A stretch of 64,000 nucleotides of DNA, taken from Lachnospiraceae bacterium (GTDB lineage: Bacteria; Bacillota; Clostridia; Lachnospirales; Lachnospiraceae). Below are positions 6,998-16,543 of the stretch, piece by piece. A program made the translations under genes and the position numbers. The stretch spans positions 62,001 through 126,000 of the forward strand of contig JAEEND010000018.1 of the NCBI GenBank assembly GCA_016283575.1. The letters are read 5' to 3'. Numbering within the stretch: the first letter of the stretch is position 1; each line of letters opens with the position of its first letter. Below the pieces are notes generated by a model. That model was not told the origin of the DNA. It did no database searches and saw only the letters and a list, made by a program, of their open reading frames with translations.

Positions 6998-9625
6998 TTA
7001 TTGTCTCTGTTTATCGATAAAGGTCCTGTCATAGCCGGGTTCCAGGGTCATATTGTAAAGCCATCCGGAGTTTCCTTCGCCTCCGCCACCTGCTATATTT
7101 AACATTCTTGAAAGGTCGTCCTTTATATAGACAAACCAGCTCATTTTTGAATTGAAACCGCAGGAAGTGGTGGCAACCTTTCTTCCGTCTCTGTCAAAGA
7201 CTTCCAGAATACCGTAGTCTTTTATTGCCACATATTCGGAATCCGAGGTAAACCAAGCGGCCTGTCCACCATAATTTACGGTCCACAGCGGCTCACCGGT
7301 TTCTGCATTAAGTATATAAAGGCCGTTATCTCTCGCGCCTGTATCATTTCCCCAGAAAAGCATGGTTTCGTCGGGGGATACGGTAAGCTTGGTGCCACGG
7401 GAACCTGTCTGGAAGGTCCATTTCATTTTTCCCGTATTACGGTCTATACAAAGAAGCTTATCATCATTACCGCCGGTTCCTCCCTTGGGAGATGCGAAAA
7501 TATATTTACTTGACATGATCATGTCGATGGGGAATCCTGCTCCCGTAAAGGTCTGCCAAAGCATAGTGCCGTCTTTTGCATCATAGGCCGCAATACATTC
7601 CTGGCTTCCCATGTAAAGAACCGAATCATCCTCCGAGAAAATCAAGAATCTTATCTGTGCTCCACGGTAATCCTGCCAGATAATCTTTTTAGTTGCAATT
7701 TCCATGATTCCCACACAGTCATTACCGTTTACATCCAAGGCAACATATTTATTATCATGGGAAATCGCGATTACACGGGTTCCCGTGTTTAATTCGAACA
7801 CCACATTGCCGTCAAGGTCATAGATAGTGGCACGGCCGACGTTTGCAGGATAATCCATGTCCATTTCATCTTCTTTTACAATATCGGCAGGAGTAACATT
7901 GGTGCCTACGAGAGTTCCATCGGGACTTACTTCTACACAACATGTCTGGATACCCGTAGGTTTACGAAGGATCAGATTTCCGTCATGGTCGAAGACATTC
8001 AAATATGCCGTTTTATTGGCACCTCTTTCTTCATCATGGAACTTAACGGTGGCAAAAATATCACCGCCGTAATCATAGTAATTGGCCTGTCCGCCATAGT
8101 CTGTTTCTTCAGCGTAATCATAAACAAGATAATCAAGCTTATCAGGCACCACTATGGTCATTTCATAGGTTTTTTCTTCCGTGGGTTGCACAAAGGCCGA
8201 TTTCTGCCCGTATATTCGCTTTCCCTTTACAAAGTCGGAATACTTAACTCCTTCCTGTATCTCACCGTCAAGTGCAAAGAGTTCCCCTATCACCATGGTG
8301 TTCATTTTCCCGTCTATCGGTGCTTTTTCACCGTCAACAAAAATGGTGTAGCGCGCATAGGTTTCATCAGTTTTATAAAGAAGCACCGGTGCCTTTATAT
8401 AAAATGTTCCATCTACCGAGGTAAAATATTCTTTTGTTTCTACCGTGCTGCTGAGCCCGTCCGTTCCGGAAAATCTGAAAGGCATAAATGAAAGAGGCTC
8501 GCCTTCAGTATTAACAAGAGTTCCCTTTATGGTTGCGTATTTATACTCGCATTCCTCAATGGGTCTTGTCCTGTTCTTTAAAATAAGGGCGATATCTTCA
8601 CTCTTACTGTTTGTGCGTATACCGGCAAGAGCTTCTCCGCCTTCCTGGTCTCCAAGATACTGCTTTTCAATAGCTGATTCAGAGATCTGATATGTTTCAA
8701 AATACCAATGGCAGTTGTAATCTTTGTGTCCCGACGACACGATATTCATGTATGTAACTTCTCCCGGATAAAGAATGTCCTTCGGGAAAAATGCCATGGT
8801 CGTAATATCGTCCTTTAGATAATCGATCTTATCGTAGGCCGCATCATAATCCGGAAGTGACCGCAGTGCCTTTATATACTTGGTATCATCTTCATTGTCA
8901 GTGCCACACTTATCGATGAATGAATATCGAACATATACGGGTCCGTCAGAGATATTTGTGATCCGCACAACTCTGTTTATTTGCTCATAGGGGTCCACCG
9001 TAATGTCACGGGGACCTTCAATCTTCACATAATCATTTTGCGCGAGTACCTCGCATCCATAGTAAGAAAAGTATGAAAAGAACGAATCTCCGTCTTCGTA
9101 GGTCGCATATTGAGACATGTCAATTTTAGGATTATCTTCAAGCCTTTTTGAGATCTCGGCAGAAGAAAAAGCCGGGAACTGCGTGTCAGGCGTAATACCA
9201 TATAAATCAAGTATCGCATGCACCTTCTCAACTCCGGAATCCTCACCGCTGTGATCCTTGAAATATTCTGTCCAGTCATTGAAGAATACTCCTGTATAGC
9301 TTTCCCATTTATAAGCGCCAAAGGCATTTTCAAGGGATGAAAGCACATTCTCAGGAAGGCCGTACATATTCTGCATTACGGCATTTATCTGGTAAGGTTC
9401 CCAGTTATCGCTTAAGCCTTCTTCAATAGCCGCATTTACCTCTTCTTTGGTAAAGACTTTATCTCCCCATAAAGAAACTGACGGCTCCGGTTCTTTTTCC
9501 TCGATCACGCTTACGGATACCGTTTCTTCCTTAACAGGTGCTGATTCATCAGCCTGTTTGTTCCCGCATCCGACTGCGCTTACTAAAAGCACCACCGTCA
9601 GTAACAAAGCATACTTTTTCTTCAT
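6998..9625 (-). CDS. Large lipoprotein with carboxypeptidase-regulatory-like and PQQ/WD-type beta-propeller domains
   Basis: The 875-residue protein has a lipobox VGC (Cys20). A helical segment (about 60-160) is followed by an immunoglobulin-like region. A carboxypeptidase-regulatory-like fold starts near residue 365 (IKGTLVNTEGEPLS). The C-terminal ~330 residues contain repeats such as DRNTGKMKWTFQTG and NAETGEPLWTVNYGG, the pattern of PQQ-like or outer-surface beta-propellers, used for binding rather than catalysis. It is first of a two-lipoprotein unit with the 531-residue protein. The upstream region (9.63-10.06 kb) is rich in palindromes. Its ligand is unknown. Confidence 0.7.
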   Translation of the reverse strand: MKKKYALLLTVVLLVSAVGCGNKQADESAPVKEETVSVSVIEEKEPEPSVSLWGDKVFTKEEVNAAIEEGLSDNWEPYQINAVMQNMYGLPENVLSSLENAFGAYKWESYTGVFFNDWTEYFKDHSGEDSGVEKVHAILDLYGITPDTQFPAFSSAEISKRLEDNPKIDMSQYATYEDGDSFFSYFSYYGCEVLAQNDYVKIEGPRDITVDPYEQINRVVRITNISDGPVYVRYSFIDKCGTDNEDDTKYIKALRSLPDYDAAYDKIDYLKDDITTMAFFPKDILYPGEVTYMNIVSSGHKDYNCHWYFETYQISESAIEKQYLGDQEGGEALAGIRTNSKSEDIALILKNRTRPIEECEYKYATIKGTLVNTEGEPLSFMPFRFSGTDGLSSTVETKEYFTSVDGTFYIKAPVLLYKTDETYARYTIFVDGEKAPIDGKMNTMVIGELFALDGEIQEGVKYSDFVKGKRIYGQKSAFVQPTEEKTYEMTIVVPDKLDYLVYDYAEETDYGGQANYYDYGGDIFATVKFHDEERGANKTAYLNVFDHDGNLILRKPTGIQTCCVEVSPDGTLVGTNVTPADIVKEDEMDMDYPANVGRATIYDLDGNVVFELNTGTRVIAISHDNKYVALDVNGNDCVGIMEIATKKIIWQDYRGAQIRFLIFSEDDSVLYMGSQECIAAYDAKDGTMLWQTFTGAGFPIDMIMSSKYIFASPKGGTGGNDDKLLCIDRNTGKMKWTFQTGSRGTKLTVSPDETMLFWGNDTGARDNGLYILNAETGEPLWTVNYGGQAAWFTSDSEYVAIKDYGILEVFDRDGRKVATTSCGFNSKMSWFVYIKDDLSRMLNIAGGGGEGNSGWLYNMTLEPGYDRTFIDKQRQ

Positions 9626-9740
9626 GTCCGCTCCTCCTCATTGCAAGTGAAATTATCACTTAATTATCACATAACAGGCATTAACTGATTGCTATAAAAA
9701 CGCAGGCCTTCCCCGAAGCTCACGCCTATTACTCTTCCTT

Positions 9741-9828
9741 GAGTTATGTAAACTATTGGCCCTTCTATTCGGCACGCGCCTTTCGTTCTTCCATGAGTTA
9801 TGTAAACTTTGTATCGCAATACCATTTC
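9741..9828. repeat. Imperfect direct repeat of about 30 bp (two copies)
   Basis: Read on the minus strand, AGTTTACATAACTC followed by A-A/T-GGAAGA and a shared AGGCG occurs twice, with starts about 54 bp apart. A degenerate third core, GTTAACATAAC, follows the next palindrome (about 9870-9880). The region carries no credible gene and lies between the tRNA-Glu terminator and the 875-residue lipoprotein. Confidence 0.6.
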
Positions 9829-10040
9829 CTATCCCAAATTGCGATACGGAATGAGCTATTTCCCTATTGTTATGTTAACCATATATCGCAATACTGTTTC
9901 TGAGCCTGATTTGCGATACAAAAAGAAGGAATTCCTATCGCAGAATTCCTTCTTTTTCATATTGCGATATATTCGGCAATAGTAAAGCCATAAACTACTG
10001 ATTTTTATCGCAGTTACAGTATGAATTTCATATTGCAATA
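9811..10040. repeat. Iterated TATCGCAAT / ATTGCGATA palindromic units
   Basis: At least eight exact or one-to-two-mismatch copies of the half-site ATTGCGATA, in alternating orientation, occur in 230 bp. Examples are 9812-9820 with 9838-9846, 9884-9892 with 9910-9918, 9935-9942, 9961-9969, about 10006-10013 and 10032-10040. The first pair forms 10-base arms (9811-9820, 9838-9847) around a 17-base loop. Together with the adjoining direct repeats this fills the ~440 bp gap upstream of the lipoprotein pair. I see no gene in it. Confidence 0.7.
9920..9957. other. Strong 15-base inverted repeat nested in the palindrome region
   Basis: The arms AAAAAGAAGGAATTC (9920-9934) and GAATTCCTTCTTTTT (9943-9957) pair perfectly around an 8-base loop that itself carries the half-site CTATCGCA. 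The arms end in A/T runs, so it could terminate transcription from either side. Confidence 0.7.
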
Positions 10041-10063
10041 AAAGAGCTACTGAAAAGCAAGCA

Positions 10064-10092
10064 CAAAAAAAGATGCAGCATATGCTACATCT
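10064..10092 (-). terminator. Rho-independent terminator of tRNA-Glu
   Basis: The stem AGATGTAGCAT/ATGCTGCATCT (10071-10092, one wobble) is followed on the minus strand by a run of seven T. It lies eight bases past the tRNA 3' end. Confidence 0.85.
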
Positions 10093-10099
10093 TCTTTAG

Positions 10100-10171
10100 C
10101 AGCTGATAGGGGAATCGAACCCCTGATTCCGCCGTGAGAGGGCGGCGTCTTAACCGCTTGACCAATCAGCC
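10100..10171 (-). tRNA. tRNA-Glu (anticodon CUC)
   Basis: On the minus strand the gene folds into a complete cloverleaf. The acceptor stem is GGCTGAT with ATCAGCT, with a G-U pair at position 1. The D-arm contains AGCGGTTAAGAC. The anticodon stem CCGCC/GGCGG encloses the loop CTCTCAC, giving anticodon CTC at 10136-10138. The T-arm is AGGGG-TTCGATT-CCCCT and the discriminator is G. CCA is not encoded and must be added after transcription. It reads GAG codons. The gene stands alone with its own promoter and terminator. Confidence 0.93.
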
Positions 10172-10198
10172 ATAAGTGCCTTTAGAAGGCACTCGTTA

Positions 10199-10227
10199 AT
10201 ATTAAACTACTTGATTAAAATTTGCAA
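10199..10227 (-). promoter_or_regulatory. Promoter of tRNA-Glu
   Basis: On the minus strand TTGCAA (10222-10227) and TAATAT (10199-10204) are separated by 17 bp, and the tRNA 5' end lies 27 bp downstream. A small GTGCC/GGCAC hairpin lies in the 5' leader, presumably removed by RNase P processing. Confidence 0.7.
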
Positions 10228-10243
10228 TAGGTATTTTAAAGAA

Positions 10244-10804
10244 TTAGAAATTGTCGACTTCTTCAACAGGTGCTGCTGCTTCATCTTCTCTCTTGCCACC
10301 GAATCCTACAAACTCTGTCTTAGGATTGAATGCAAGAACCATAAGGAAGATTGAAGAAAGGAAAATAAGACCAACAGCAAATCCGCCGCCGTGTCCGAAA
10401 GCCTTGGCGAATCCTACCCACATGATGATTGTTAATACAATTTCAACAATGGCAAGAACAATAAGTAAAAGTATTGCCAAAACAATCTTAATAATCATTT
10501 CGTTTTCGTTGCCGCCAACAAGCGCTACCATGAATATTGTGAAAATCATATATCCGGTCACAGCATATGTAAGAAGTTCTGCTACAAGAGATGCCCAGAA
10601 TAAGTTCTTCTTTCCGGAAATCTTAAATCTTGTATAAGATGAATAAAAAGGTACGATAGCTGCCCAGCCATGCTGACCTGCCTTATCGTAGAGCATCCAT
10701 AAAGCAACAATCTGTAAAACGGATAAAGCAATTGATACAAGATTTGCAATAATGGAACTGCCAAAGTTGTAATTCTGCAATAAATCAAAATATTCCTGGT
10801 TCAT
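10244..10804 (-). CDS. Small multi-pass membrane protein, DUF5684-like
   Basis: This 186-residue protein has about four or five hydrophobic spans and a short acidic cytoplasmic tail. The segment AGQHGWAAIVPFYSSY after the first span is the hallmark of DUF5684-type proteins, which are common in Clostridia and often annotated as signal-peptidase-like without catalytic residues. I see no enzymatic motif. It is monocistronic between polC (transcribed ahead of it) and the tRNA. The function is unknown. Confidence 0.75.
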   Translation of the reverse strand: MNQEYFDLLQNYNFGSSIIANLVSIALSVLQIVALWMLYDKAGQHGWAAIVPFYSSYTRFKISGKKNLFWASLVAELLTYAVTGYMIFTIFMVALVGGNENEMIIKIVLAILLLIVLAIVEIVLTIIMWVGFAKAFGHGGGFAVGLIFLSSIFLMVLAFNPKTEFVGFGGKREDEAAAPVEEVDNF

Positions 10805-10904
10805 AATTTACTCTCCTCATAATCACTCCGCGGAAACAAAGACTCCGGGATTAGTATTTTTTTAACATACTTATTGTATCTCTTTATTCTGAAAAAAGAA
10901 ACAA

Positions 10905-13900
10905 TTAATTCATTACAAAATCAAATATACTGATCTGGTTGGTTTTGGGTATATCGCCCAAAATACCGAGCTCAGCCATTTCATCGGCTATCGTCTGTGA
11001 AACCTTGGAGCGGGTCTTAAAATCGTCAACAGAAAGAAAAGCTCCTTTTTTGGCAGCTTCCACTATGGAATCTGCCGCCTTTTCACCAAGACCGTCTATG
11101 CTTAAGAAGGAAGGCATGATCTTTCCGTCAATAACCTGGAAGAGCCTTGACTTTGCCTTTGTTAATGAAATCGGCATGAATTCAAAGCCACGGGCATACA
11201 TTTCCTGCACTATTCGAGCATCCCTTATGGAGTCTTCGTCCTTGGGAGTCGGATTGGGAAGGGCTCTCAGCCTCTTTAATTCTTCTTCCAGTTTTTCCCT
11301 GCCAAAGCACATGGTCTTATAGTTAAACGCTTTGGCTCTTATGGAAAAGAAGGCCGCATAATAAGCCTGAGGATAGTATACCTTACAGTAAGCGATTCTC
11401 CAGGCCATCATTACATAGGCTGCCGCATGAGCTCTCGGGAACATGTATTTGATCTTTTCACAGGAATCGATATACCAGTCAGGAACATCATGAGCCAGCA
11501 TATCTTCTTTCCACTCAGGCCATTTATCGCACTTGCCTCCGGCAACTTTACCCTTACGCACCATTTCCATGATCTTAAAGGACTTTTCCGATTCAACACC
11601 CTTGTTAATTAAGTATGTCATGATATCGTCTCGGGTACAGATGGCGGTCGAAATGGTGGCTATTCCGTTACGAATAAGATCCTGAGCGTTATTAAGCCAT
11701 ACATCGGTACCGTGAGAAAGTCCGGCAATACGAATAAGGTCCGAAAAATATTTGGGCTTTGCTTCCTGTACCATGCCCATGGAGAAATCAGTACCGAATT
11801 CCGGTACACCCAGGCATCCAAGTTCGCATCCGCCGATATCTTTGGGAGAAACCCCCAAGGCCTCGGTATTTTCAAAAAGGGACATTACCTTGGGATCGTC
11901 CAAGGGGATCTTGATAGGATCGATTCCCGTTAAATCCTGGAGCATCCTTATCATGGTAGGATCATCGTGTCCCAGTATATCAAGTTTAAGAAGGTTATGG
12001 TCTATGGAGTGATAATCAAAGTGAGTGGTAATAGTCTCAGTCGTCATATCATTAGCGGGTCTCTGAACAGGTGTAAAAGAATTGATATCCTGTCCGATGG
12101 GAAGCACTATGATTCCGCCTGGATGCTGACCGGTACTTCTTCTTACACCAACGCACCCCTGCACTATTCTGTCGATCTCACAGTCGCGCTTTCTTATGCC
12201 CTTTTCTTCATAATATTTTTTTACATAACCAAATGCCGTCTTATCGGCAAGAGTTGCTATGGTTCCTGCACGGAAGGTCTGGCCTGCGCCAAAAATTACT
12301 TCCGTATATCTGTGAGCCTTCGACTGATATTCACCTGAGAAGTTTAAGTCAATATCTGGCTCCTTATCGCCCTTAAATCCTAAGAAGGTTTCGAAAGGAA
12401 TATCGAATCCGTCCTTTTTAAGAAGAGCGCCGCACTTGGGACATTTCTTATCAGGCATGTCCACTCCCGCCATACCGCGGAATTTCTTTACGTCATCTGA
12501 ATCAAAATCCGAATAATGACACTCTGAGCAATAATAGTGAGGCACCAGGGGATTAACTTCCGTAATACCGGACATGGTAGCTACAAAAGAAGATCCTACG
12601 GAACCTCTGGAACCTACCAGGTAACCGTCTTCCACTGATTTCCATACCAGCTTCTGGGCAATGATATACATAACGGCGAAACCGTTCTTTATAATTGAAT
12701 TAAGTTCTCGCTCAAGTCTTTCTTTTACGATCGGAGGAAGATCGGGGCCATACATTTCATGAGCCTTGTTGTAGCAAATGTCCGTAAGTATCTGATCGGA
12801 GTTTTCAATGATGGGAGGACATTTATCGGGTCGCACGGGACTAATTGAATCTATGTGGTCCGCGATTATGTTGGGATTCGTAACCACCACTTCCATTGCC
12901 TTATCACGGCCGAGATAACCGAATTCCTCCAGCATTTCATCGGTGGTATGAAGGAATAAGGGTGCCTGATTGTCGGCATCGTCAAAGCCCTGACCCTTCA
13001 TGATGATCCGTCTGTAGACCTCGTCCTCCGGATCCATAAAATGTACATCACAGGTAGCTACAACGGGCTTATTATATGTCTCACCAAGCTTCACGATCTC
13101 GCGGTTGATATTTAATACATCCTCCATGGAATTAACATTCTCAAACTTGGGATTGTCTATCATGAAGGCGTTGTTGCCCCTTGGCTGAATCTCAAGATAA
13201 TCATAAAAATTTACGATCCTTGCGATCTCATCCTCGTTCTTTTCATCCAGGATCGCTCTGTACAATTCACCGGCTTCGCAGGCTGAACCCACGATAATAC
13301 CTTCCCTGTATTTCATGAGTTCCGATTTCGGAATACGGGGGTGACGTCCAAAGTATTTAATATGGGACATTGATACAAGTCTATAGAGGTTTATACGCCC
13401 CGTATTGTTTTTAGCAAGAAGTATTATGTGATAGCTTGGAAGCTTTTTGATGGTATGATCGCTGACACGTGAAAAATCATTAAGGGTTTTTAAGTCGGTA
13501 ATGCCCTTTTCTTCGCACCTCTTTAAGAGCTTAATGAAGATCTCTCCCGTAGCGGTGGCATCATCAATAGCTCTGTGATGGTTTTCAAGGATAACATTAA
13601 ATTCCTTGCATAAAGCATCAAGAGTATGCTTGTTTAATTCAGGAAGAAAGGCTCTTGCCATACCAAGCGTGTCAACAACCGTATAATCATAAGGTATTCC
13701 CTGACGCTTACAGTTTTCCTTGATAAAAGAAGTATCAAAGCGCGCATTATGCGCAACAAGAACACAGTCCATGCAAAAAGCCGTAAACCTGGGAAGCACG
13801 GATTCTATTGTATCAGCATCCGCCACATCCGAATCAGTAATGGATGTAAGCTTTGTGATCCTGTATGGTATCGGTATTTCGGGATTTATAAATTCCGAGA

Positions 13901-15479
13901 ATCTATCGATGATTTCGCCGTTTTTTACCTTAACGGCACCAATTTCGATGATCTTGTTCTTTACGGATGAAAAACCCGTAGTCTCTATATCAAATACCAC
14001 ATATGTTTCATCAAGAGTCTTATTCTTGTGATTGATCACTGTTTCCGAAAGGTCATCAACGAGATATCCTTCAACTCCGTATATAACCTTAAAGAAGTCC
14101 TGCCTGTCGGGATTTTCAATACCCTCAGCCTTGAGCTTTTCTTTTTCTTTGTCCCACAGCTTTTCCCAGGTATGGTTGGCATCGGTAAAGCCCTGCACCA
14201 CGCCGTGATCCGTAATGGCAATGGCCTTATGTCCCCAGGAGTAAGCTCTCTTAACAAGGTCCGATACTTCGGAAACACCGTCCATATCACTCATCTTGGT
14301 ATGACAATGAAGTTCCACTCGCTTCATGGGAGCAAGATCTTTTCTCGATTCTCTGAAATCCTTTGATACCATGATCCCGTTAACGGAAGAAATGGCGATC
14401 TCTCTGTCGTAAGGATCTAACTGCGGATTACCCTTAAGCTTTATAAATTTTCCCGTTGAAAGCTTACTCTCATATTCAGGCATATCCTCGGTCTTTAAAA
14501 ATACCTTGATACGAATGGTATCAGTAAAGTCCGTAACATTCATCATGTAGATCGAGCGTTCATTTCTGATATCACGTCTGTCGGTAGCTATGATCTGACC
14601 CCTTATAACAACGGTGCCGATTTCACCTATGATATCTTCAATACGGGTAATATCTTCTTCCTCATCGATCTCGCGACCGTATATAACATTGGGATTATCG
14701 CTCTTTTCGTAAGTGTCGCGCTTTTTGTAGCCCGTGAACTTTTTACCGTTATATTCAAAAGGTTTTTTATTCTTGGTGGCTTCAGTTTTGGGAGCTTCCT
14801 TTTTAGGTGCTTCCGCCTTGGAGGCTTTGGCTGCCTCTTCTTTGCCGGTTTCAGTTGCTTCCGCTTCCTTAGGCGCATTTTCAGCATTGTCTTCATCTTT
14901 AACAAGATTCTTTAAGCGTTCGCTTACCATCTGCTGAATCTTGTATTCATCCCACTCTTCTCTGTTTGAAGCTTCTTCTTCCTTGTAGGAAAAAGAAAAT
15001 CTTCCGCTGATGCCGAAACGCTTGCATACAACGGAATTTAAGCATTCCAAAATCTCTCCTTCACGCTTTTTTACGATCTCGCGGTCAGGAAGAGTAATAT
15101 TTAATACACCCTCTTCGTTTTCGGTAAATTCAGCCTTTCTGAGGGTATTTTCAAGTATTCTGTTAGTCTCGGAAAGCTCCAAAAGAAAGCTTTCCATATA
15201 TTCATTTAACAGGGTGATTGGTGTGTAAGAATCGGGAAGATGATACTCTTCCACTATTTTTACAAGAATGGGGACGTTATTAAACATGTCTCTTTTAATA
15301 GCGTCCGCCACTTGATTTATATCTTTTTTCTGTATGATATGATTGCTTGTTATGTAAACCTTAAGTATATCCTGGCGCTTTGTGGTGGAAACCTTTGTGA
15401 CTATGACATCTTCAAGGATCTCTCTTGTATTTTTCTTTAATGATAAATTACCGAATACGTCCAAAAACGCCTTTTCCAT
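10905..15479 (-). CDS. polC: DNA polymerase III alpha subunit, PolC type
   Basis: PolC is the leading-strand replicase of low-GC Gram-positives and carries its own proofreading exonuclease. At 1524 residues it is slightly long for the family (about 1440). The order is classical: N-terminal domain; a Lys/Ala/Glu-rich linker near 195-240; an OB fold; a PHP domain starting around 385 (ELHCHTKMSD); a DnaQ-like 3'-5' exonuclease inserted at ~490-660 (VFDIETTGF); then the polymerase with a Cys4 zinc site (CSEC ~985, CPKC ~1013) and catalytic PDIDLNFSGEYQ (~1043). It is the last gene of the block, four bases after ispG. Confidence 0.98.
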   Translation of the reverse strand: MEKAFLDVFGNLSLKKNTREILEDVIVTKVSTTKRQDILKVYITSNHIIQKKDINQVADAIKRDMFNNVPILVKIVEEYHLPDSYTPITLLNEYMESFLLELSETNRILENTLRKAEFTENEEGVLNITLPDREIVKKREGEILECLNSVVCKRFGISGRFSFSYKEEEASNREEWDEYKIQQMVSERLKNLVKDEDNAENAPKEAEATETGKEEAAKASKAEAPKKEAPKTEATKNKKPFEYNGKKFTGYKKRDTYEKSDNPNVIYGREIDEEEDITRIEDIIGEIGTVVIRGQIIATDRRDIRNERSIYMMNVTDFTDTIRIKVFLKTEDMPEYESKLSTGKFIKLKGNPQLDPYDREIAISSVNGIMVSKDFRESRKDLAPMKRVELHCHTKMSDMDGVSEVSDLVKRAYSWGHKAIAITDHGVVQGFTDANHTWEKLWDKEKEKLKAEGIENPDRQDFFKVIYGVEGYLVDDLSETVINHKNKTLDETYVVFDIETTGFSSVKNKIIEIGAVKVKNGEIIDRFSEFINPEIPIPYRITKLTSITDSDVADADTIESVLPRFTAFCMDCVLVAHNARFDTSFIKENCKRQGIPYDYTVVDTLGMARAFLPELNKHTLDALCKEFNVILENHHRAIDDATATGEIFIKLLKRCEEKGITDLKTLNDFSRVSDHTIKKLPSYHIILLAKNNTGRINLYRLVSMSHIKYFGRHPRIPKSELMKYREGIIVGSACEAGELYRAILDEKNEDEIARIVNFYDYLEIQPRGNNAFMIDNPKFENVNSMEDVLNINREIVKLGETYNKPVVATCDVHFMDPEDEVYRRIIMKGQGFDDADNQAPLFLHTTDEMLEEFGYLGRDKAMEVVVTNPNIIADHIDSISPVRPDKCPPIIENSDQILTDICYNKAHEMYGPDLPPIVKERLERELNSIIKNGFAVMYIIAQKLVWKSVEDGYLVGSRGSVGSSFVATMSGITEVNPLVPHYYCSECHYSDFDSDDVKKFRGMAGVDMPDKKCPKCGALLKKDGFDIPFETFLGFKGDKEPDIDLNFSGEYQSKAHRYTEVIFGAGQTFRAGTIATLADKTAFGYVKKYYEEKGIRKRDCEIDRIVQGCVGVRRSTGQHPGGIIVLPIGQDINSFTPVQRPANDMTTETITTHFDYHSIDHNLLKLDILGHDDPTMIRMLQDLTGIDPIKIPLDDPKVMSLFENTEALGVSPKDIGGCELGCLGVPEFGTDFSMGMVQEAKPKYFSDLIRIAGLSHGTDVWLNNAQDLIRNGIATISTAICTRDDIMTYLINKGVESEKSFKIMEMVRKGKVAGGKCDKWPEWKEDMLAHDVPDWYIDSCEKIKYMFPRAHAAAYVMMAWRIAYCKVYYPQAYYAAFFSIRAKAFNYKTMCFGREKLEEELKRLRALPNPTPKDEDSIRDARIVQEMYARGFEFMPISLTKAKSRLFQVIDGKIMPSFLSIDGLGEKAADSIVEAAKKGAFLSVDDFKTRSKVSQTIADEMAELGILGDIPKTNQISIFDFVMN

Positions 15480-15483
15480 ACCG

Positions 15484-16542
15484 CTAACCTTCCCAATGGT
15501 CCAGTTCCTCTTTTAATGCATTAAGTAACTCGCCTTCCGGAACCTTCCGTATTATTTCTCCCTTTTTGATCAAGAGGCCTTCTTTATCGCCTCCGCAGAT
15601 ACCAAGATCTGCTTCCCTTGCTTCGCCGGGTCCGTTTACAACGCAGCCCATAACCGCAAGCTTTATATTAAGCGGATATTCTTCCACCATTTTTTCTACT
15701 TTTTCCGCAAGAGCGATTAAGTTGATCTTTGTGCGTCCGCAGGTGGGACAGGATACAACTTCTATGCCTTCTTTTCTTAAACCCAGGGTCCTTAAGATAA
15801 TGCGGGCAGATCTTATTTCGTCACAAGGATCACCTGTAAGCGAAACTCTTATGGTATCTCCGATTCCTTCAGAAAGAATGAGACCTAAACCGAGACCCGA
15901 TTTAATATTTCCGCTGAAGGCAGTTCCTGACTCGGTAATGCCCACATGCAAAGGATAAGGAGTCTTTCCTGCTATGAGCTTGTGAGCTTCCACACACATA
16001 AGTACGTTGGTGGATTTAAGGCTCACAACCATGTTGTCATAGCCCATGTCTTCAATTCTCTGAACATTTCTTAACGCTGATTCAACAAGGCCCTCCGCTG
16101 TAACTCCGCCGTTCTTTTCTAAGATATCCTTTTCAAGGGAGCCGGAATTCACACCCACTCTTATGGGAATATTTCTTTCCTTAGCAGCCTTGACTACTTC
16201 TAAAAGTTTCTCATCGGTTCCGATATTTCCGGGATTGATCCTTACCTTGTCGGCGCCGTTTTCAATGGCTGCCACGGCACATTTATAATCAAAATGAATA
16301 TCTGCGACAAGAGGAATCGTTATTTCCTTTTTTATTTCCTTTATGGCGGCCGCAGCTTCAAGTGTGGGGACGGTACTTCGCACGATTTCGCAACCCGCAG
16401 CAGTCAATGCCCTGATCTGCGCCACTGTATCTTTTACATTTTCTGTTCTTGTGTTGGTCATGGACTGAATGAGAATGGGATTTCCGTGACCTATTACTCT
16501 GTTACCTATGTGAATTTCTTTTGTGTTATCTCTAAATGACAT
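15484..16542 (-). CDS. ispG: 4-hydroxy-3-methylbut-2-en-1-yl diphosphate synthase (IspG/GcpE)
   Basis: IspG is a 4Fe-4S enzyme that converts MEcPP to HMBPP, the penultimate step of the MEP isoprenoid pathway. This 352-residue protein has the N-terminal TIM barrel (IGHGNPILIQSMTNT) and the cluster-binding C-terminal motifs SCPTCGRTK (~260-268) and MGCVVNGPGEA (~295-305). A GGAG ribosome binding site precedes the ATG. It lies between rseP and polC and completes an isoprenoid/cell-envelope group with dxr and uppS. Confidence 0.97.
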   Translation of the reverse strand: MSFRDNTKEIHIGNRVIGHGNPILIQSMTNTRTENVKDTVAQIRALTAAGCEIVRSTVPTLEAAAAIKEIKKEITIPLVADIHFDYKCAVAAIENGADKVRINPGNIGTDEKLLEVVKAAKERNIPIRVGVNSGSLEKDILEKNGGVTAEGLVESALRNVQRIEDMGYDNMVVSLKSTNVLMCVEAHKLIAGKTPYPLHVGITESGTAFSGNIKSGLGLGLILSEGIGDTIRVSLTGDPCDEIRSARIILRTLGLRKEGIEVVSCPTCGRTKINLIALAEKVEKMVEEYPLNIKLAVMGCVVNGPGEAREADLGICGGDKEGLLIKKGEIIRKVPEGELLNALKEELDHWEG

Positions 16543-16543
16543 T

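Noticed and set aside
7985-8491. A 168-residue plus-strand reading frame opposite the 875-residue lipoprotein
   Set aside because: Antisense to a gene with clear domains; no start signals and Cys/Phe-rich noise.
9856-10038. A 60-residue minus-strand reading frame in the palindrome region
   Set aside because: It is composed almost wholly of the palindromic repeat DNA, has no convincing ribosome binding site and no protein-like composition.
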